A stretch of DNA of 64,000 nucleotides from Rhodocyclaceae bacterium (GCA_004379165.1 NKXK01000022.1:62001-126000); one strand, 5' to 3'. Shown: positions 18,874 to 29,269, counted from the first letter of the stretch. Numbers and translations: made by a program. The notes: a model not told the origin generated them from the letters alone.

Positions 18874-20623
18874 GGCAGGGTAGGGAAAAGGAGAAGCACA
18901 TGCCTTGGGCATCCTGATTGGGTTCTGCCCAGAGTCTGCCACCGTGGGCTTCGATGATGGTCTTGCAGATCGGTAGACCCAGGCCAAGACCATCCGGCTT
19001 GGTGGTAAAAAAGGGTTCGAACAGGTGAGGCAGTTGTCCGGCATCGAGTCCGACTCCCTGGTCGATGACGTGAACCGCAACCCGCTTATCCAGGGGCTCG
19101 ATAAGGATACGCAGATTCTGACGCTCAATCGGCAGATCGCGATTGGCGTCGATGGCATTCTTGATCAGGTTGAGGAAAACCTGCTGGATCTGCGCGCCAT
19201 CGGCCAGCACCTGGCAACTGCTTGTCAGGCGGTTTTCAATGATCACCTCTGGCGCCCGGGCCAGCATGCCGACAATCAGGCGCCTCGCCTCATCGGCAAT
19301 CTCGGGCAGGCTGACCGGTTCCCGGGTTGCCAAGCGCTTGCGTGCGAAATGCCGGATGCGCTGCACAATGCCGCCGGCCCGCTCGGCTTCTTTGGCAATC
19401 TCGGTCGATGCTTCGCTGATCGCTTCGGGGGTGAGATTGCCAATTTCCTGACGTCGCAGGACTGTCCGCGCGTAGGTGCCGATGGTGGTCAGCGGCTGGT
19501 TGAGTTCGTGGGCAAGATTACCGGAAAGCTCTCCGAGCACCGAAAGGCGCGACAGGTGTTCCATCTGCTCCTGACTTTCGCGCATTTTCGCTTCCGCCTG
19601 GTCGCGGGCAGCAAGTGACTCCCTCAATTCTGCCGTGCGCCGGTAAACCTGATGCTCGACGCGCACCGTATGAATGATCCAGCCGGTCAGGATGGCAAGC
19701 AATCCCAGCAACCATGGCCAGAACCGCCGAATCAGCCCCTCCGGCGTGATCTCACGCAGATAGGCGTAGGGGCCGATACGCAGTTCGCGAAAGAGGTCCT
19801 GCACCGGCTGGTAGTCGGCCGGCACGGCCCAACTCATACCGCCGGACACCGGCATGGCGAGCAAGGCACGAGCAACCGCCTTGGCCAGCACCGGGTCGGT
19901 CTGCCGGGTAACCGCAATCGGCCAGTTCGGATACAGGCGAGTCGATAGAGCACACGGAAAATCCGCATCCTGATGTCTTGAGAGAATCCGAAAATCCTCA
20001 AGGCGAATTGCTCCCTGACTCACCATCTGCTCCGGAAGGCAGGCGCGAACGATGCCGGCATCGACGTCTCCGCGCTGCACCGCCTCAATAATTCGGCTCA
20101 TTGGTAAACCAACAAAGTGCACTTCTTTCAGATCGGATTCCGGATCAACACCCTGTCCAAGCATTTCCCTTGCAGCGACCAGATAGCCACCAAATGCCTC
20201 CGGCGCGACAGCCGCTACTCGTTTTCCTGCAAGATCGGACAAATACTGAAGCCTGGGCTGGTCTGCCCTGGCCAGAACCACAGAGCCAAGGGCCCGCGCC
20301 GGATGGCTGTCTTCGGTATCCAGCGTAGCGATCCGGCTGATCCCGAACTCGACTTCCATGGTGACGTAGTAGCCCGGGTTGGTGATTACGAGATCAACGC
20401 GATTCTCCCCTATTGCCTGTCGCAAGCCCGCGGCATCATATTGATCAAGGCGAAAATGATGATCGGGTAAAGCATGATTCAGATAGCGAATGACCGGCAG
20501 CCAGTCTGATGCTGCGGCTCGCTCGCCCTGATAGGCGAAAACGCCTATTGCCACCTCGCTGCCTGAGACTTTGGAAGCGATCAAGAAAAAAAGTACCGCC
20601 AAGTAGAATAAGCGCTTTTCCAC
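18857..20623 (-). CDS. ttrS: Sensor histidine kinase TtrS
   Basis: A 588-aa kinase: cleavable or anchoring N-terminal segment (LFYLAVLFFLIASKVSG), a PhnD/substrate-binding-like periplasmic sensor region (about 25-300), one membrane helix (RRFWPWLLGLLAILTGWII), a coiled coil, and the kinase core. The core has the H-box NLAHELNQPLTTIGTYAR, N-box NLIKNAIDAN and ATP-binding DGLGLGLPI. This is the known TtrS arrangement, in which the periplasmic domain binds tetrathionate. The start appears to be GTG at 20623 with no clear ribosome site. Divergence from creC leaves a 290-base gap upstream for its promoter. Confidence 0.88.
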   Translation of the reverse strand: MEKRLFYLAVLFFLIASKVSGSEVAIGVFAYQGERAAASDWLPVIRYLNHALPDHHFRLDQYDAAGLRQAIGENRVDLVITNPGYYVTMEVEFGISRIATLDTEDSHPARALGSVVLARADQPRLQYLSDLAGKRVAAVAPEAFGGYLVAAREMLGQGVDPESDLKEVHFVGLPMSRIIEAVQRGDVDAGIVRACLPEQMVSQGAIRLEDFRILSRHQDADFPCALSTRLYPNWPIAVTRQTDPVLAKAVARALLAMPVSGGMSWAVPADYQPVQDLFRELRIGPYAYLREITPEGLIRRFWPWLLGLLAILTGWIIHTVRVEHQVYRRTAELRESLAARDQAEAKMRESQEQMEHLSRLSVLGELSGNLAHELNQPLTTIGTYARTVLRRQEIGNLTPEAISEASTEIAKEAERAGGIVQRIRHFARKRLATREPVSLPEIADEARRLIVGMLARAPEVIIENRLTSSCQVLADGAQIQQVFLNLIKNAIDANRDLPIERQNLRILIEPLDKRVAVHVIDQGVGLDAGQLPHLFEPFFTTKPDGLGLGLPICKTIIEAHGGRLWAEPNQDAQGMCFSFSLPCHELSA

Positions 20624-20913
20624 GATTAGCTATTTTGGTTTGGCTTCATCAACGAAGTATACGCGAGGCGACATCGTGGATTTGCCACTTGAAGCTGAAT
20701 GGTAGGTAAGCGATGAATTGCTGCCCGATTGAACGCCAGCGACCCATGGCCGGATTGGGCGAGGAGTTCGCGTTCGGCAGATGCTTTGAACGACCGCAGC
20801 GCTCAGTAAGCTGCCGCTGCACTGTCCGATAGGTGAAGGTCCGGATTGGGGGCGAGGGCTGCCATCCAGACCCGTCGCTTGCATAGCCCTGCGGCTTGTT
20901 CGTGGCTGAAGTG
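20624..20913. other. Gene-free region between ttrS and creC
   Basis: About 290 bases with no convincing coding region; an 84-codon minus-strand frame here has no recognisable family and a composition unlike its neighbours. It should hold the ttrSR promoter at its left end. The block at 20740-20860 (including a GACCGCAG-like piece) looks like non-coding or decayed sequence at the other edge of the ttr insertion. Confidence 0.5.
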
Positions 20914-22341
20914 TCAGCCTCTAGCCAAAATCAGCGTTGACTCTCCGCCGCCCTGCGGATGATTCGCAAACCCCGCTTCTCCGCCATGCAAACGGGCTAC
21001 CTCCCGCACCAGCGCCAGCCCCAGTCCCGTGCTTTTCTTTCCGGTCGCCGGACGGGGCAGCGAGTAGAAGCGGTTGAAGAGTTGTGCCAGGGCGTAGTCG
21101 GGGGCGCCGGCGCCGTGGTCGCGGAGGCGGATTTCGGCTGTTTCTGCGGTCGACCGCAAAAACAGCGCGATTTCGCCGCCGTCCGGCGAGAACTCGATGG
21201 CATTGTCGAGCAGGTTGAGGATGGCCTGGCGCAGCAGGAAGGCGTCGCCGTTGATGGTGATGCCTGTTTCAGCATCAATGACGCAGTGCAGCTGGCGGGT
21301 GTTCAATGCCAGTTGGCGGTGGGCGACGGCGGTTTTCAGCAGTTCGGCGAGGTCGACCGGTGCCTTGGCGCCGGGTGCCTGCAGTTGCTCGACGCGGGCG
21401 AGCATGAGCATGCGGTCGATTATGTCGCGGAGTCGCCCGGCCTGTTCGCCGATGCTGGTGGCGAAACGGCGGCGCTCTTCCGGCGGGAGTTCGTCCTCGA
21501 GGATTTCGGCGGCGCCGATCACCGCCGTCAGCGGGCTTTTCATTTCGTGCGCGAGGTTCTGCACGTAGCGTTCGACGTACTGCTTGCCTTCGAGTTTCTC
21601 GCGCATCGTCGCCAGTGCCTGCGCCAGTTCGGAAAGCTGGCGCCCGCCGCCGTTCGGCGGTTCGGCCTTGCGCCCTTCGCTGACGGCGCGGGCGTAGTCG
21701 CGCAGGCGGTGGATGGACCAGCTGAGCCAAGCGGTGAACACGAGGCCGATCGCTGCCGTCGCCAGCAGCAGCGTCAGGCCGGAAGCGCGGACGCGGTCAG
21801 TGGCGCGTTCGACGAAAGGGATGATCGAGGTCATTGGCTTGGCCAGCGAGATGACGCCGATCAGCTGCCCGTCTCGGCGGACTGGCGCGGCAACGTGCAT
21901 GACCGAGGTGCGCGGGTCGTTCGGGTCGCTGCGGCTCTGGCGCGCACCGTACTCCCCACGCAACACGCGGGCGATGTCTTTCCACTGCGAAAAATCTTCG
22001 CCCCGCGCCTGGCCTGCGGAGTCGTAAATGACCACGCCGCGTGCGTCGGTGAGATAGATGCGCAGGTCGACGCTGTCCTTGCGGATGCCGTAGATTTCGG
22101 CACCGGGATGGCGTTGCAGCGCTGCGGTGACGGCCTTGGCGAAGGCGCCGTCATCGATGCGCCCGGTGGCCATTTCGGCGGCCGCCATTTCGGCGAGCAG
22201 GTTGGCGCTATCTACCAGGCTTTCCTCGGTGGCCTGGCGAATGCTCGGCTCACTTTCCTTGACGAAGGTGTAGAGCACGAACCAGGCGGCCAGCCCGACG
22301 ACCAGGAAGTAGCCGAAAAACAGGCGGACCGAAATGTTCAT
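20914..22341 (-). CDS. creC: Sensor histidine kinase CreC
   Basis: A 475-aa kinase, the usual CreC length. One membrane helix lies at the N-terminus (LFFGYFLVVGLAAWFVLYTFV), then a periplasmic sensor with ARGVVIYDSAGQ, a second helix (LTLLLATAAIGLVFTAWLSW) and HAMP. The kinase core has H-box HEMKSPLTAVIGAAEIL, N-box NLLDNAIEF and G-box STGLGLALV. CreC pairs with CreB three bases upstream. Its proper target creD lies about 8 kb away, beyond the ttr genes. A copy of the dispersed repeat encodes the segment around RSTAETAEIRL. Confidence 0.92.
   Translation of the reverse strand: MNISVRLFFGYFLVVGLAAWFVLYTFVKESEPSIRQATEESLVDSANLLAEMAAAEMATGRIDDGAFAKAVTAALQRHPGAEIYGIRKDSVDLRIYLTDARGVVIYDSAGQARGEDFSQWKDIARVLRGEYGARQSRSDPNDPRTSVMHVAAPVRRDGQLIGVISLAKPMTSIIPFVERATDRVRASGLTLLLATAAIGLVFTAWLSWSIHRLRDYARAVSEGRKAEPPNGGGRQLSELAQALATMREKLEGKQYVERYVQNLAHEMKSPLTAVIGAAEILEDELPPEERRRFATSIGEQAGRLRDIIDRMLMLARVEQLQAPGAKAPVDLAELLKTAVAHRQLALNTRQLHCVIDAETGITINGDAFLLRQAILNLLDNAIEFSPDGGEIALFLRSTAETAEIRLRDHGAGAPDYALAQLFNRFYSLPRPATGKKSTGLGLALVREVARLHGGEAGFANHPQGGGESTLILARG
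21128..21157 (+). repeat. Dispersed repeat copy inside creC
   Basis: GATTTCGGCTGTTTCTGCGG followed by TCGACCGCAA: a diverged but full-length copy read on the plus strand, in frame within creC on the opposite strand. Confidence 0.45.
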
Positions 22342-22344
22342 GGT

Positions 22345-23019
22345 TCAGGCCTGCAGGCTGTAGCCGAGGCCGCGATGGGTGAGGATGACCTCGTTGTCGC
22401 GCACCGCGCGCAGCTTGCCGCGCAATGTCTTGATGTGGGTATCGACGGTGCGCTCCAGGCTTTCGCCGTCGTCCTGCCAGACGGCTGCCATGATCTGTTG
22501 GCGGCTCAGGATACGCCCCGGACGTTCGAGCAGCAGCGCCAGCAGCAGGTATTCGTAGCGGGTCAGCGCCAGCCATTGGCCGTGGTAGGCGATGCGCAGG
22601 CCGTCGCGGTCGATGGCGAATTTCGCTGCTTTTTCAGGTTGACCGCGGGTTTCGCCGTTCAGGTGCAGTCGGCGCAGAATGGCGCGCACCCGCGAGGCAA
22701 CTTCGCGTGGGCTGAAGGGCTTGGTCACGTAGTCGTCACCGCCGAGCTCAAGGCCGACGATGCGGTCGACCTCGTCGGAGCGGGCGGTGAGGAACAGTAC
22801 CGGCAGGTCGGATTCCCGGCGCAGCTCGCGGCAGACGTCAAAACCGGTGATGTCCGGCAGGCCGACATCAAGGACAACGAAATCAACGCCGCCCCGCTGC
22901 AGCCGCGCTAGCGCCTCGCCGCCCAGTGTGCAGCATTCGGTGGTAAAGCCCTCGGCACGCAGCGCGTAGCTCAACGTGTCGGCAATGGCCGGTTCGTCGT
23001 CGACGATCAGGATGTGCAT
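22345..23019 (-). CDS. creB: Response regulator CreB (OmpR type)
   Basis: A 224-aa regulator. The receiver domain has ILIVDDEPAIADTL, the phosphoacceptor in VVLDVGLPDITGFDV, and KPFSPREV. The C-terminal winged helix shows LTRYEYLLLALLLERPGRILSRQQI and TVDTHIKTLRGKLR, typical of OmpR/PhoB members. It should bind the TTCAC-N6-TTCAC box found before creD. The linker between the domains (about residues 125-140, ETRGQPEKAAKFA) is encoded by a dispersed-repeat copy. It is followed by creC with a three-base gap. Confidence 0.92.
   Translation of the reverse strand: MHILIVDDEPAIADTLSYALRAEGFTTECCTLGGEALARLQRGGVDFVVLDVGLPDITGFDVCRELRRESDLPVLFLTARSDEVDRIVGLELGGDDYVTKPFSPREVASRVRAILRRLHLNGETRGQPEKAAKFAIDRDGLRIAYHGQWLALTRYEYLLLALLLERPGRILSRQQIMAAVWQDDGESLERTVDTHIKTLRGKLRAVRDNEVILTHRGLGYSLQA
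22618..22647 (+). repeat. Dispersed repeat copy in the CreB linker
   Basis: GAATTTCGCTGCTTTTTCAG followed by GTTGACCGCGG. The copy falls exactly on the inter-domain linker of CreB, where extra residues are tolerated. Confidence 0.55.
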
Positions 23020-23056
23020 GATGCCGGCAATGATAAGGCAAGGCTTGGCCGATCCC

Positions 23057-23088
23057 CGATTTTCGGCGCTTTTCCGGGTTCACCGCAG
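23057..23088 (+). repeat. Dispersed repeat, full intergenic copy
   Basis: CGATTTTCGGCGCTTTTCC then GGGTTCACCGCAG; the best full-length intergenic copy, between creB and purM. Confidence 0.75.
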
Positions 23089-23209
23089 ATGCTTGCAATG
23101 CACCCGCAGCGTTCCTGATCTGTCATCAGGTTAGGGCGTGGGTGCGGTTTCGGGTAAAATTGTCTTTTTATTCAAGCGGCACCCCGCCGCGACTGCCTCG
23201 AATCCGATC

Positions 23210-24262
23210 ATGACCCAGAACACTTCCCTCTCCTACCGCGATGCCGGTGTTGATATCGACGCTGGCGACGCGCTTGTCGACCGCATCAAGCCGCTGGCCA
23301 AGAAAACCCTGCGCGACGGCGTGCTCGGCGGTATTGGCGGCTTTGGCGCACTCTTTGAAGTGCCGAAGCGCTACAAGGAGCCGGTACTGGTGTCCGGTAC
23401 GGACGGCGTCGGCACCAAGCTGAAGCTGGCCTTCGAACTGAATCGTCATGACACGGTGGGCCAGGATCTGGTCGCGATGAGCGTCAATGACATTCTGGTG
23501 CTCGGCGCCGAGTCGCTGTTCTTCCTCGATTATTTTGCCTGTGGCAAGCTCGATGTCGATACCGCTGCGGCGGTCGTTGGCGGTATCGCCAAGGGTTGCG
23601 AACTGGCCGGCTGCGCGTTGATCGGTGGTGAAACTGCCGAGATGCCGGGCATGTACCCGGCGGGCGAATACGATCTGGCTGGCTTCGCTGTGGGTGTCGT
23701 TGAAAAGTCGAAGGCCATCGACGGCAAGTCGATTCAGCCGGGCGACGTGGTCCTCGGTCTGGCGTCTTCTGGCGCGCACTCCAATGGCTACTCGCTGGTG
23801 CGCAAGATCATCGAGCGTTCCAATCCGGATATGAATGCGCCGTTTGACGAGGTTGACGGAAAGGCGCGCACGCTGGCCGACGTGGTCATGGCGCCGACCC
23901 GCATCTACGTCAAGCAGGTGCTGGCGACGATGGAAAAGGTCAACATCAAGGGGATGGCCCACATCACCGGCGGCGGCCTGCTCGAAAACGTGCCGCGCGT
24001 GCTGCCGGAAAACACCGTCGCCGAAATCCAGAAGGCCGCCTGGCCGCGACCGAAGCTCTTCGACTGGATGCAGGCCGAAGGCAATGTTGCGGAGAAGGAA
24101 ATGCACCGCACCTTCAACTGCGGTATCGGTCTGGTGATCGTCGTTGCGGCGGCTGATGCTGAAGCCGCGATGGCCGAACTGAAGGCGCAGGGCGAAGCGG
24201 TGTATAACATCGGTGTCATCCGGGCCCGTCAGGGTGAAGAAGCGCAGACCGTGGTGGTCTGA
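23210..24262 (+). CDS. purM: Phosphoribosylformylglycinamidine cyclo-ligase PurM
   Basis: AIR synthetase of purine biosynthesis, closing the imidazole ring with ATP. The sequence [20 protein letters not shown] is the classic PurM start. [16 protein letters not shown] and [19 protein letters not shown] hold the nucleotide-binding Asp residues, and [14 protein letters not shown] is further conserved. The protein has 350 aa. The ATG at 23210 ([13 protein letters not shown]) is chosen; an in-frame upstream extension has no support. The end overlaps the next gene (RlpA-like). Confidence 0.96.
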   Translation: MTQNTSLSYRDAGVDIDAGDALVDRIKPLAKKTLRDGVLGGIGGFGALFEVPKRYKEPVLVSGTDGVGTKLKLAFELNRHDTVGQDLVAMSVNDILVLGAESLFFLDYFACGKLDVDTAAAVVGGIAKGCELAGCALIGGETAEMPGMYPAGEYDLAGFAVGVVEKSKAIDGKSIQPGDVVLGLASSGAHSNGYSLVRKIIERSNPDMNAPFDEVDGKARTLADVVMAPTRIYVKQVLATMEKVNIKGMAHITGGGLLENVPRVLPENTVAEIQKAAWPRPKLFDWMQAEGNVAEKEMHRTFNCGIGLVIVVAAADAEAAMAELKAQGEAVYNIGVIRARQGEEAQTVVV

Positions 24263-24902
24263 ACTGCGGATCGGGCTAGCGGCGCTGCTCGGCACCCTGA
24301 GCCTGACACTTGCCGCGCCCGATGCCGGCGCGGCCAGCGGCCAACCGGCGCTAAAAGTCGCCAAAGTTGCCACTGCCGGCAAGGCAGCGAAATCCAGGAA
24401 GGCCAGCAAGCCGTCACGTGCTGCTAGAAAAGGCACCGGCACCGTGCTCTCTACCGAAGTCGGCCTCGCAGACATCATCGATCGCGACGGTGCCGGTTTG
24501 CACGGTCAAGCCAGTTTTTACGGTCACGGCTTTCAGGGGCGGCGGACCGCGACCGGTGAGCGCTTCGGCGTCCGCCAATTCACCGGTGCCAGCAACCACT
24601 TTCCTATAGGCAGTAAGGTGGCGGTGCGTCGTCTCGACAATGATCGCTGTGCCGTCGTGGTAGTTAACGACCGCATGCACGCCAAGCACCGCCGACGCGT
24701 CATCGATGTCTCACGCGGCGTCGCTGAGTATCTGGGCATGATTCGCACCGGCGTCGTGCTGGTCCGTGTCGCACCGCTCAAAGCGCGTGGTGCCGAGAGC
24801 GGATCGGCGGGCTGCCACGCCGCGTTCGAGGCGGAAGACGATTGTCTCAACTGCGGTCAGCCGCCAAAATTGCCTGATTTCGGTACCTTGTTGCTGCCCT
24901 GA
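24213..24902 (+). CDS. RlpA-like septal ring/DPBB domain protein
   Basis: An exported protein with a double-psi beta-barrel domain. The diagnostic pieces are [35 protein letters not shown] and [26 protein letters not shown], which match RlpA, a lytic transglycosylase acting on stem-peptide-free glycan at septa. No SPOR domain follows. The start is uncertain: GTG at 24213, or GTG at 24234, which gives a cleaner signal peptide (KKRR, then [22 protein letters not shown]). Either start overlaps the end of purM. The C-terminal [11 protein letters not shown] stretch coincides with a dispersed-repeat copy. Confidence 0.8.
   Translation: MSSGPVRVKKRRPWWSELRIGLAALLGTLSLTLAAPDAGAASGQPALKVAKVATAGKAAKSRKASKPSRAARKGTGTVLSTEVGLADIIDRDGAGLHGQASFYGHGFQGRRTATGERFGVRQFTGASNHFPIGSKVAVRRLDNDRCAVVVVNDRMHAKHRRRVIDVSRGVAEYLGMIRTGVVLVRVAPLKARGAESGSAGCHAAFEAEDDCLNCGQPPKLPDFGTLLLP
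24851..24883 (-). repeat. Dispersed repeat copy at the end of the RlpA-like gene
   Basis: CTGCGGTCAGCCGCCAAAAT followed by TGCCTGATTTCGG: a diverged copy read as reverse orientation, in frame near the C-terminus. Confidence 0.45.
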
Positions 24903-24986
24903 ACCTGACACGCACGGTTTGGTGGGCGGGATCGCTTACAATCATTCGCTCTAATGACCCACCGGTCAGCTTTGACGTATACCGCC

Positions 24987-26201
24987 ATGAACAATAAACG
25001 CTTCGGAATCATCGCCCTGTCCATTGCCGGCCTGGTCGGCCTTGGCTACATCGCCTATCAGGCCAACCGTGCGCCCTCGGCGGCACCTGCAGTGGCCGCA
25101 CCCGGTGGTGCCGGCAAGCCGGGTGCTGGCGGCCCGCCAGCGGGCTTCCCGACGGCGGTTGAGGTGGCGGCGGTCAAGGCGGTGGATTTTGCCGACGAGG
25201 TCACGGCAGTCGGAACGCTTAAATCGAATGAATCGGTGGTGCTGCGCCCCGAGACCGCCGGCCGCGTGGCCGGTATCGGTTTCCGTGACGGTACGATGGT
25301 GGCGAAGGGCGCGCTATTGGTGACGCTCGACGCAGCGATTCAGGAAGCCGAACTGGCACAGGCCCAGGCCAATCTGTCGCTGGCAAAATCCACCTTCCAG
25401 CGGAATCAGGAGCTGCTGGGCAAGAAATTCATCAGCCAGCAGGCGCTGGACGGTTCGGCGGCGACGTTGGGGGTGCAGGAGGCTGCGGTGCAGCTGGCCG
25501 AGGCCAAGCTGGCGCGGACACGGATCAAGGCGCCGTTTTCGGGTGTCGTCGGTTTGCGGAACGTCAGCGTTGGCGACTTCGTCAAGGAAGGCGCCGACCT
25601 GATCAATATTGAGGATATTGCGTCGCTGCGCGTCGACTTCCGCCTGCCGGAAACGACGCTCGGCCGTCTCGCCAAGGGTCAGCAGATCGAAGTGAACAGC
25701 GATGCCGTGCCCGGCCGACCGTTCAAGGCGGTGCTCGATGCGCTCGATCCGCAGATCGATCCCAACGGCCGCTCGGTGGCAGCCCGGGCGCGGCTCGACA
25801 ATGCCGGCGGTGCGCTGCGGCCGGGCATGTTCGTGCGAGTCCGCCTGGTTTTCGGCCAGCGCCAAGGCGCGTTGATGGTGCCTGAGCAGGCGATCGTTCC
25901 CGGCGCCCAGCCCGCCGTCTTCGTCGTTGCCGATGGCAAGGCGACGCTGAAGAAGGTCAAGCTCGGCAGCCGCCGCACCGGCGAGGTCGAGGTGTCAGAA
26001 GGCCTGAGCGCTGGCCAGCTGGTGGTGACGGCTGGTCAGATGAAGTTGCGTGAAGGCGCGAACGTGCGGCCGGTCGGCGCCGGCGCACCGGCACAGCCGG
26101 CCGCGATGGCTGGTACCGGCATGGCGGCGATGCAGGGTGCGGGCGGCATGTCGGGTATGGCTGGCATGGACGGTATGGCCGGAATGGTGGCCGGCAAATG
26201 A
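24987..26201 (+). CDS. RND efflux periplasmic adaptor (membrane fusion protein)
   Basis: A 404-aa adaptor linking an RND pump to an outer membrane channel. An N-terminal helix (IIALSIAGLVGLGYIAYQ) is followed by a Gly/Pro-rich stretch, a lipoyl-like half-motif (GRVAGIGFRDGTMVAKGALLV), a helical hairpin (about 95-150), the second lipoyl half (RIKAPFSGVVGLRNVSVGDFV) and beta-barrel regions. The C-terminus is Gly/Met-rich (GMSGMAGMDGMAGM). ATG at 24987 is preferred; an upstream ATG (24954) is in frame. A TACAAT -10-like element lies at 24934-24939. It overlaps the pump gene by four bases. No outer membrane factor is encoded nearby. Confidence 0.9.
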   Translation: MNNKRFGIIALSIAGLVGLGYIAYQANRAPSAAPAVAAPGGAGKPGAGGPPAGFPTAVEVAAVKAVDFADEVTAVGTLKSNESVVLRPETAGRVAGIGFRDGTMVAKGALLVTLDAAIQEAELAQAQANLSLAKSTFQRNQELLGKKFISQQALDGSAATLGVQEAAVQLAEAKLARTRIKAPFSGVVGLRNVSVGDFVKEGADLINIEDIASLRVDFRLPETTLGRLAKGQQIEVNSDAVPGRPFKAVLDALDPQIDPNGRSVAARARLDNAGGALRPGMFVRVRLVFGQRQGALMVPEQAIVPGAQPAVFVVADGKATLKKVKLGSRRTGEVEVSEGLSAGQLVVTAGQMKLREGANVRPVGAGAPAQPAAMAGTGMAAMQGAGGMSGMAGMDGMAGMVAGK

Positions 26202-29200
26202 AGATTTCCGAGATCTGCATCCGGCGGCCGGTTTTTGCCACCGTGTTGTCGCTGGTGGTCATCCTCCTCGGGCTGGTTTCCTACACCCGCCTGTCGGTGC
26301 GCGAATATCCCAAGATCGACGAGCCGGTGGTCACGGTGAATACCACCTACCGCGGGGCATCGGCCGAAATCATCGAATCGCAGGTGACCAAGCCGCTGGA
26401 GGATTCGCTGGCGGGTATCGAGGGCGTCGAGGTCATCACCTCGATCTCACGCCAGGAAGACAGCCAGATTTCGGTGCGTTTCAAGCTTGAACGCGCTCCC
26501 GACTCCGCTGCGGCGGATGTCCGCGACCGCGTGTCGCGGGTGCGGAACAAATTGCCCGACGCGGTCGACGAGCCAGTCATCGCCAAGGTCGAGGCCGATG
26601 CCAATCCGGTGATCTGGATCGCCTTCTCGTCCGATCGCCACTCGGCAATGGAGGTCACCGACGTCGCCTCGCGCATCGTCAAGCCGCGCCTGCAGACACT
26701 GCCCGGCGCTGCCGATGTCCGGGTTTTCGGCGAGCGCAAATTCGCCATGCGCATCTGGCTCGACAAGCAGCGGCTGGCGGCTTACCAGCTGACGCCCGCA
26801 GATGTCGAAGATGCGCTGAGAAAGCAGAATATCGAAGTGCCGGCGGGCCGGATCGAGAGCCGGGAGCGTGAATTCTCGGTGGTCGCATCGACCGATCTGA
26901 AGACGCCAGAGGAATTCGGCAACGTCGTTGTGCGCACGGTCAACACCTATCCGGTGCGTATCCGCGATGTCGCGCGCGTCGAGCTGGGGCCGGCGGCGGA
27001 GCGCACATCGGTCCGCTTCAAGGGGCGCTCGGCGGTGTCCCTCGGCGTGATCAAGCAGGCGACGGCCAATCCGCTGGAGCTGTCGAAGGCACTGCGCCAG
27101 CTCTTGCCGAAAATCTCCGCCGAGTTGCCCGAGGGCATGACGGCGACGATTTCCTACGATTCGTCGGTGTTCATCGACCGCTCGATCGAGGCGGTGTTCA
27201 AGACCATCGGCGAGGCGATCCTGCTCGTGCTCGGGATCATCTTTTTCTTCCTCCGCAACTTCCGGGCAACCCTGATTCCGCTGGTGACCATTCCGGTGTC
27301 GCTGGTCGGTGCCTTCGGCATCATGTTTGCCCTCGGTTTCTCGATCAATACCCTGACCCTGCTGGCGTTGGTGCTGGCCATCGGCCTGGTGGTGGACGAC
27401 GCGATTGTCGTGCTTGAAAACATCTTCCGTCATATCGAGGAGGGCATGCCGCGGCTGCAGGCGGCGCTGCAGGGGGCGCGCGAAATCGGCTTCGCCGTTG
27501 TCGCGATGACGCTGACCCTGGCGGCGGTGTATGCGCCGGTGGCCTTCATGACCGGCCGAACCGGCAAGCTGTTCATCGAGTTTGCGCTGACCCTGGCCGG
27601 CGCCGTGCTGGTGTCCGGTTTCGTCGCCCTGACTCTGTCGCCGATGATGTGCGCGCTTCTGCTGCGGCATGAAGAAAAGCACGGAGCAGCCTTCATGATG
27701 ATTGAGCGCTTCCTCGATGCATTGAATGCCGGTTACCGCCGCCTGCTGGGCGCGACGCTGCAGCGTCGCTGGCTGGTGATGGCGCTTTTCGTCGCCGTCG
27801 CGGCACTTTGTGGCGTGTTGCTCAAATCGCTGAAGTCGGAACTGGCGCCGGTCGAGGATCGCGGCATCATTTTCGGCATGTTCGTCGGCCCCGAGGGCGC
27901 GACGCTGGAATACTCCGAAAAATACGCCCGGCAACTGGAAGCCATTTACAGCCAGACCAAGGACGTCGACCGCTTCTTCGTCGTCGCCGGCAACCCGACC
28001 GTCAGTCAGGGGATCTCGGTGGTCGGTCTGACCGACTGGAACGACCGGACCCGCCGTTCGCCGGATATCGCCAAGGAACTGTTTCCGAAGTTCCAAGGCA
28101 TTCCCGGCGTCATGGCCTTCCCGGTGACGCCGCCGTCGCTGGGACAGAGTCCGCGTGAGCGGCCGGTCAATTTCGTTATCGTCACCTCGGCGCCTTACGA
28201 CGAGCTGCAGAAAGTGACGCAGCAATTTCTCGGCGAACTGGCGAAAAACAGCAACCTGACCAACATCGACACCGATCTCAAGCTCAACAAACCGGAGCTC
28301 TCGGTGGCCGTTCGCCGCGACAAGGCCGCCGATCTCGGCGTGCCGGTCGATACCATCGGCCGGACCATGGAAACCTTCCTCGGCGGCCGTCAGGTCACGC
28401 GCTTCAAGCGGGAAGGCGAGCAGTACGACGTGATCGTCCAGGTTGCTGATGTCGAACGCCAGACGCCGGAAGACATTCGTGAAATCTATGTCCGCGGTCG
28501 GGATGGCAGCATGATCGCCCTCGATAACCTGGTTTCGGTGAAGGAGGCGATCAGCCCCCGGGAGCTGAACCACTTCGGCCAGCGCCGGGCGGTGACAATC
28601 ACCGCCAACCTGGCGCCCGGCTATGCGTTGGGTGAGGCGCTCAACTTCATGGATGGCGTGGCCGACAAGGTGCTGAAACCCGGCTATGCCGTCGATTACA
28701 ACGGCCAGTCCCGCGAATTCCGACAGTCGTCGTCATCGCTGGCGCTGACCTTCCTGCTGGCACTGGCCTTCATCTACCTCGTGCTGGCCGCCCAGTTCGA
28801 GAGCTTCCGCGATCCGCTGATCATCATGCTCACCGTGCCCCTGTCGATGGCCGGCGCGCTGCTCGCCTTGTGGCTGACCAACGGCACGCTCAACGTTTAC
28901 AGCCAGATCGGTCTGGTGACCTTGGTCGGCCTGATCACCAAGCACGGCATTCTCATCGTCGAGTTTGCCAACCAGCTGCAGGAACAGGGGCGCGAACTGA
29001 AAGTAGCGGTCATCGAGGCCGCCACCCTGCGCCTACGGCCCATCCTGATGACTACAGGCGCCATGGTCCTCGGCGCCGTACCGCTGGCACTCGCCACCGG
29101 CGCTGGTGCCGAATCGCGCCAGCAGATCGGCTGGGTCATCGTCGGCGGCTTGCTGCTTGGTACTTTCCTGACCCTGTTCGTGGTGCCGACGGTGTATACG

Positions 29201-29269
29201 CTGATGGCGGCGAGAAAGTCGGCTGCGGTGAACCCGGAAAACCCGGCGATTCCGGTGACAGTTGCTTAG
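26198..29269 (+). CDS. RND efflux transporter, HAE1 type
   Basis: A 1023-aa inner membrane proton-driven pump. It begins with [19 protein letters not shown]. The RND internal duplication is seen in two large periplasmic loops and about 12 membrane helices. Conserved helix 4 residues appear in [25 protein letters not shown] (the proton-relay Asp pair). Start overlaps the adaptor stop (ATGA). The family handles hydrophobic drugs and similar compounds; substrate unknown. The last residues ([15 protein letters not shown]) come from a dispersed-repeat copy. Its stop overlaps the convergent miaA stop. Confidence 0.93.
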   Translation: MKISEICIRRPVFATVLSLVVILLGLVSYTRLSVREYPKIDEPVVTVNTTYRGASAEIIESQVTKPLEDSLAGIEGVEVITSISRQEDSQISVRFKLERAPDSAAADVRDRVSRVRNKLPDAVDEPVIAKVEADANPVIWIAFSSDRHSAMEVTDVASRIVKPRLQTLPGAADVRVFGERKFAMRIWLDKQRLAAYQLTPADVEDALRKQNIEVPAGRIESREREFSVVASTDLKTPEEFGNVVVRTVNTYPVRIRDVARVELGPAAERTSVRFKGRSAVSLGVIKQATANPLELSKALRQLLPKISAELPEGMTATISYDSSVFIDRSIEAVFKTIGEAILLVLGIIFFFLRNFRATLIPLVTIPVSLVGAFGIMFALGFSINTLTLLALVLAIGLVVDDAIVVLENIFRHIEEGMPRLQAALQGAREIGFAVVAMTLTLAAVYAPVAFMTGRTGKLFIEFALTLAGAVLVSGFVALTLSPMMCALLLRHEEKHGAAFMMIERFLDALNAGYRRLLGATLQRRWLVMALFVAVAALCGVLLKSLKSELAPVEDRGIIFGMFVGPEGATLEYSEKYARQLEAIYSQTKDVDRFFVVAGNPTVSQGISVVGLTDWNDRTRRSPDIAKELFPKFQGIPGVMAFPVTPPSLGQSPRERPVNFVIVTSAPYDELQKVTQQFLGELAKNSNLTNIDTDLKLNKPELSVAVRRDKAADLGVPVDTIGRTMETFLGGRQVTRFKREGEQYDVIVQVADVERQTPEDIREIYVRGRDGSMIALDNLVSVKEAISPRELNHFGQRRAVTITANLAPGYALGEALNFMDGVADKVLKPGYAVDYNGQSREFRQSSSSLALTFLLALAFIYLVLAAQFESFRDPLIIMLTVPLSMAGALLALWLTNGTLNVYSQIGLVTLVGLITKHGILIVEFANQLQEQGRELKVAVIEAATLRLRPILMTTGAMVLGAVPLALATGAGAESRQQIGWVIVGGLLLGTFLTLFVVPTVYTLMAARKSAAVNPENPAIPVTVA
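29223..29255 (-). repeat. Dispersed repeat copy at the C-terminus of the RND pump gene
   Basis: CTGCGGTGAACCCGGAAAAC followed by CCGGCGATTCCGG. The copy supplies the final coding codons just before the stop. Confidence 0.6.

Noticed and set aside
20959..22911. 650-codon open frame antisense to creC and creB
   Set aside because: creC and creB are clear two-component genes; the antisense frame is a codon-bias shadow.
26447..28573. 708-codon open frame antisense to the RND pump gene
   Set aside because: The plus-strand gene is a complete RND transporter; the antisense product is Arg/His/Gln-rich with no family, as expected in GC-rich DNA.
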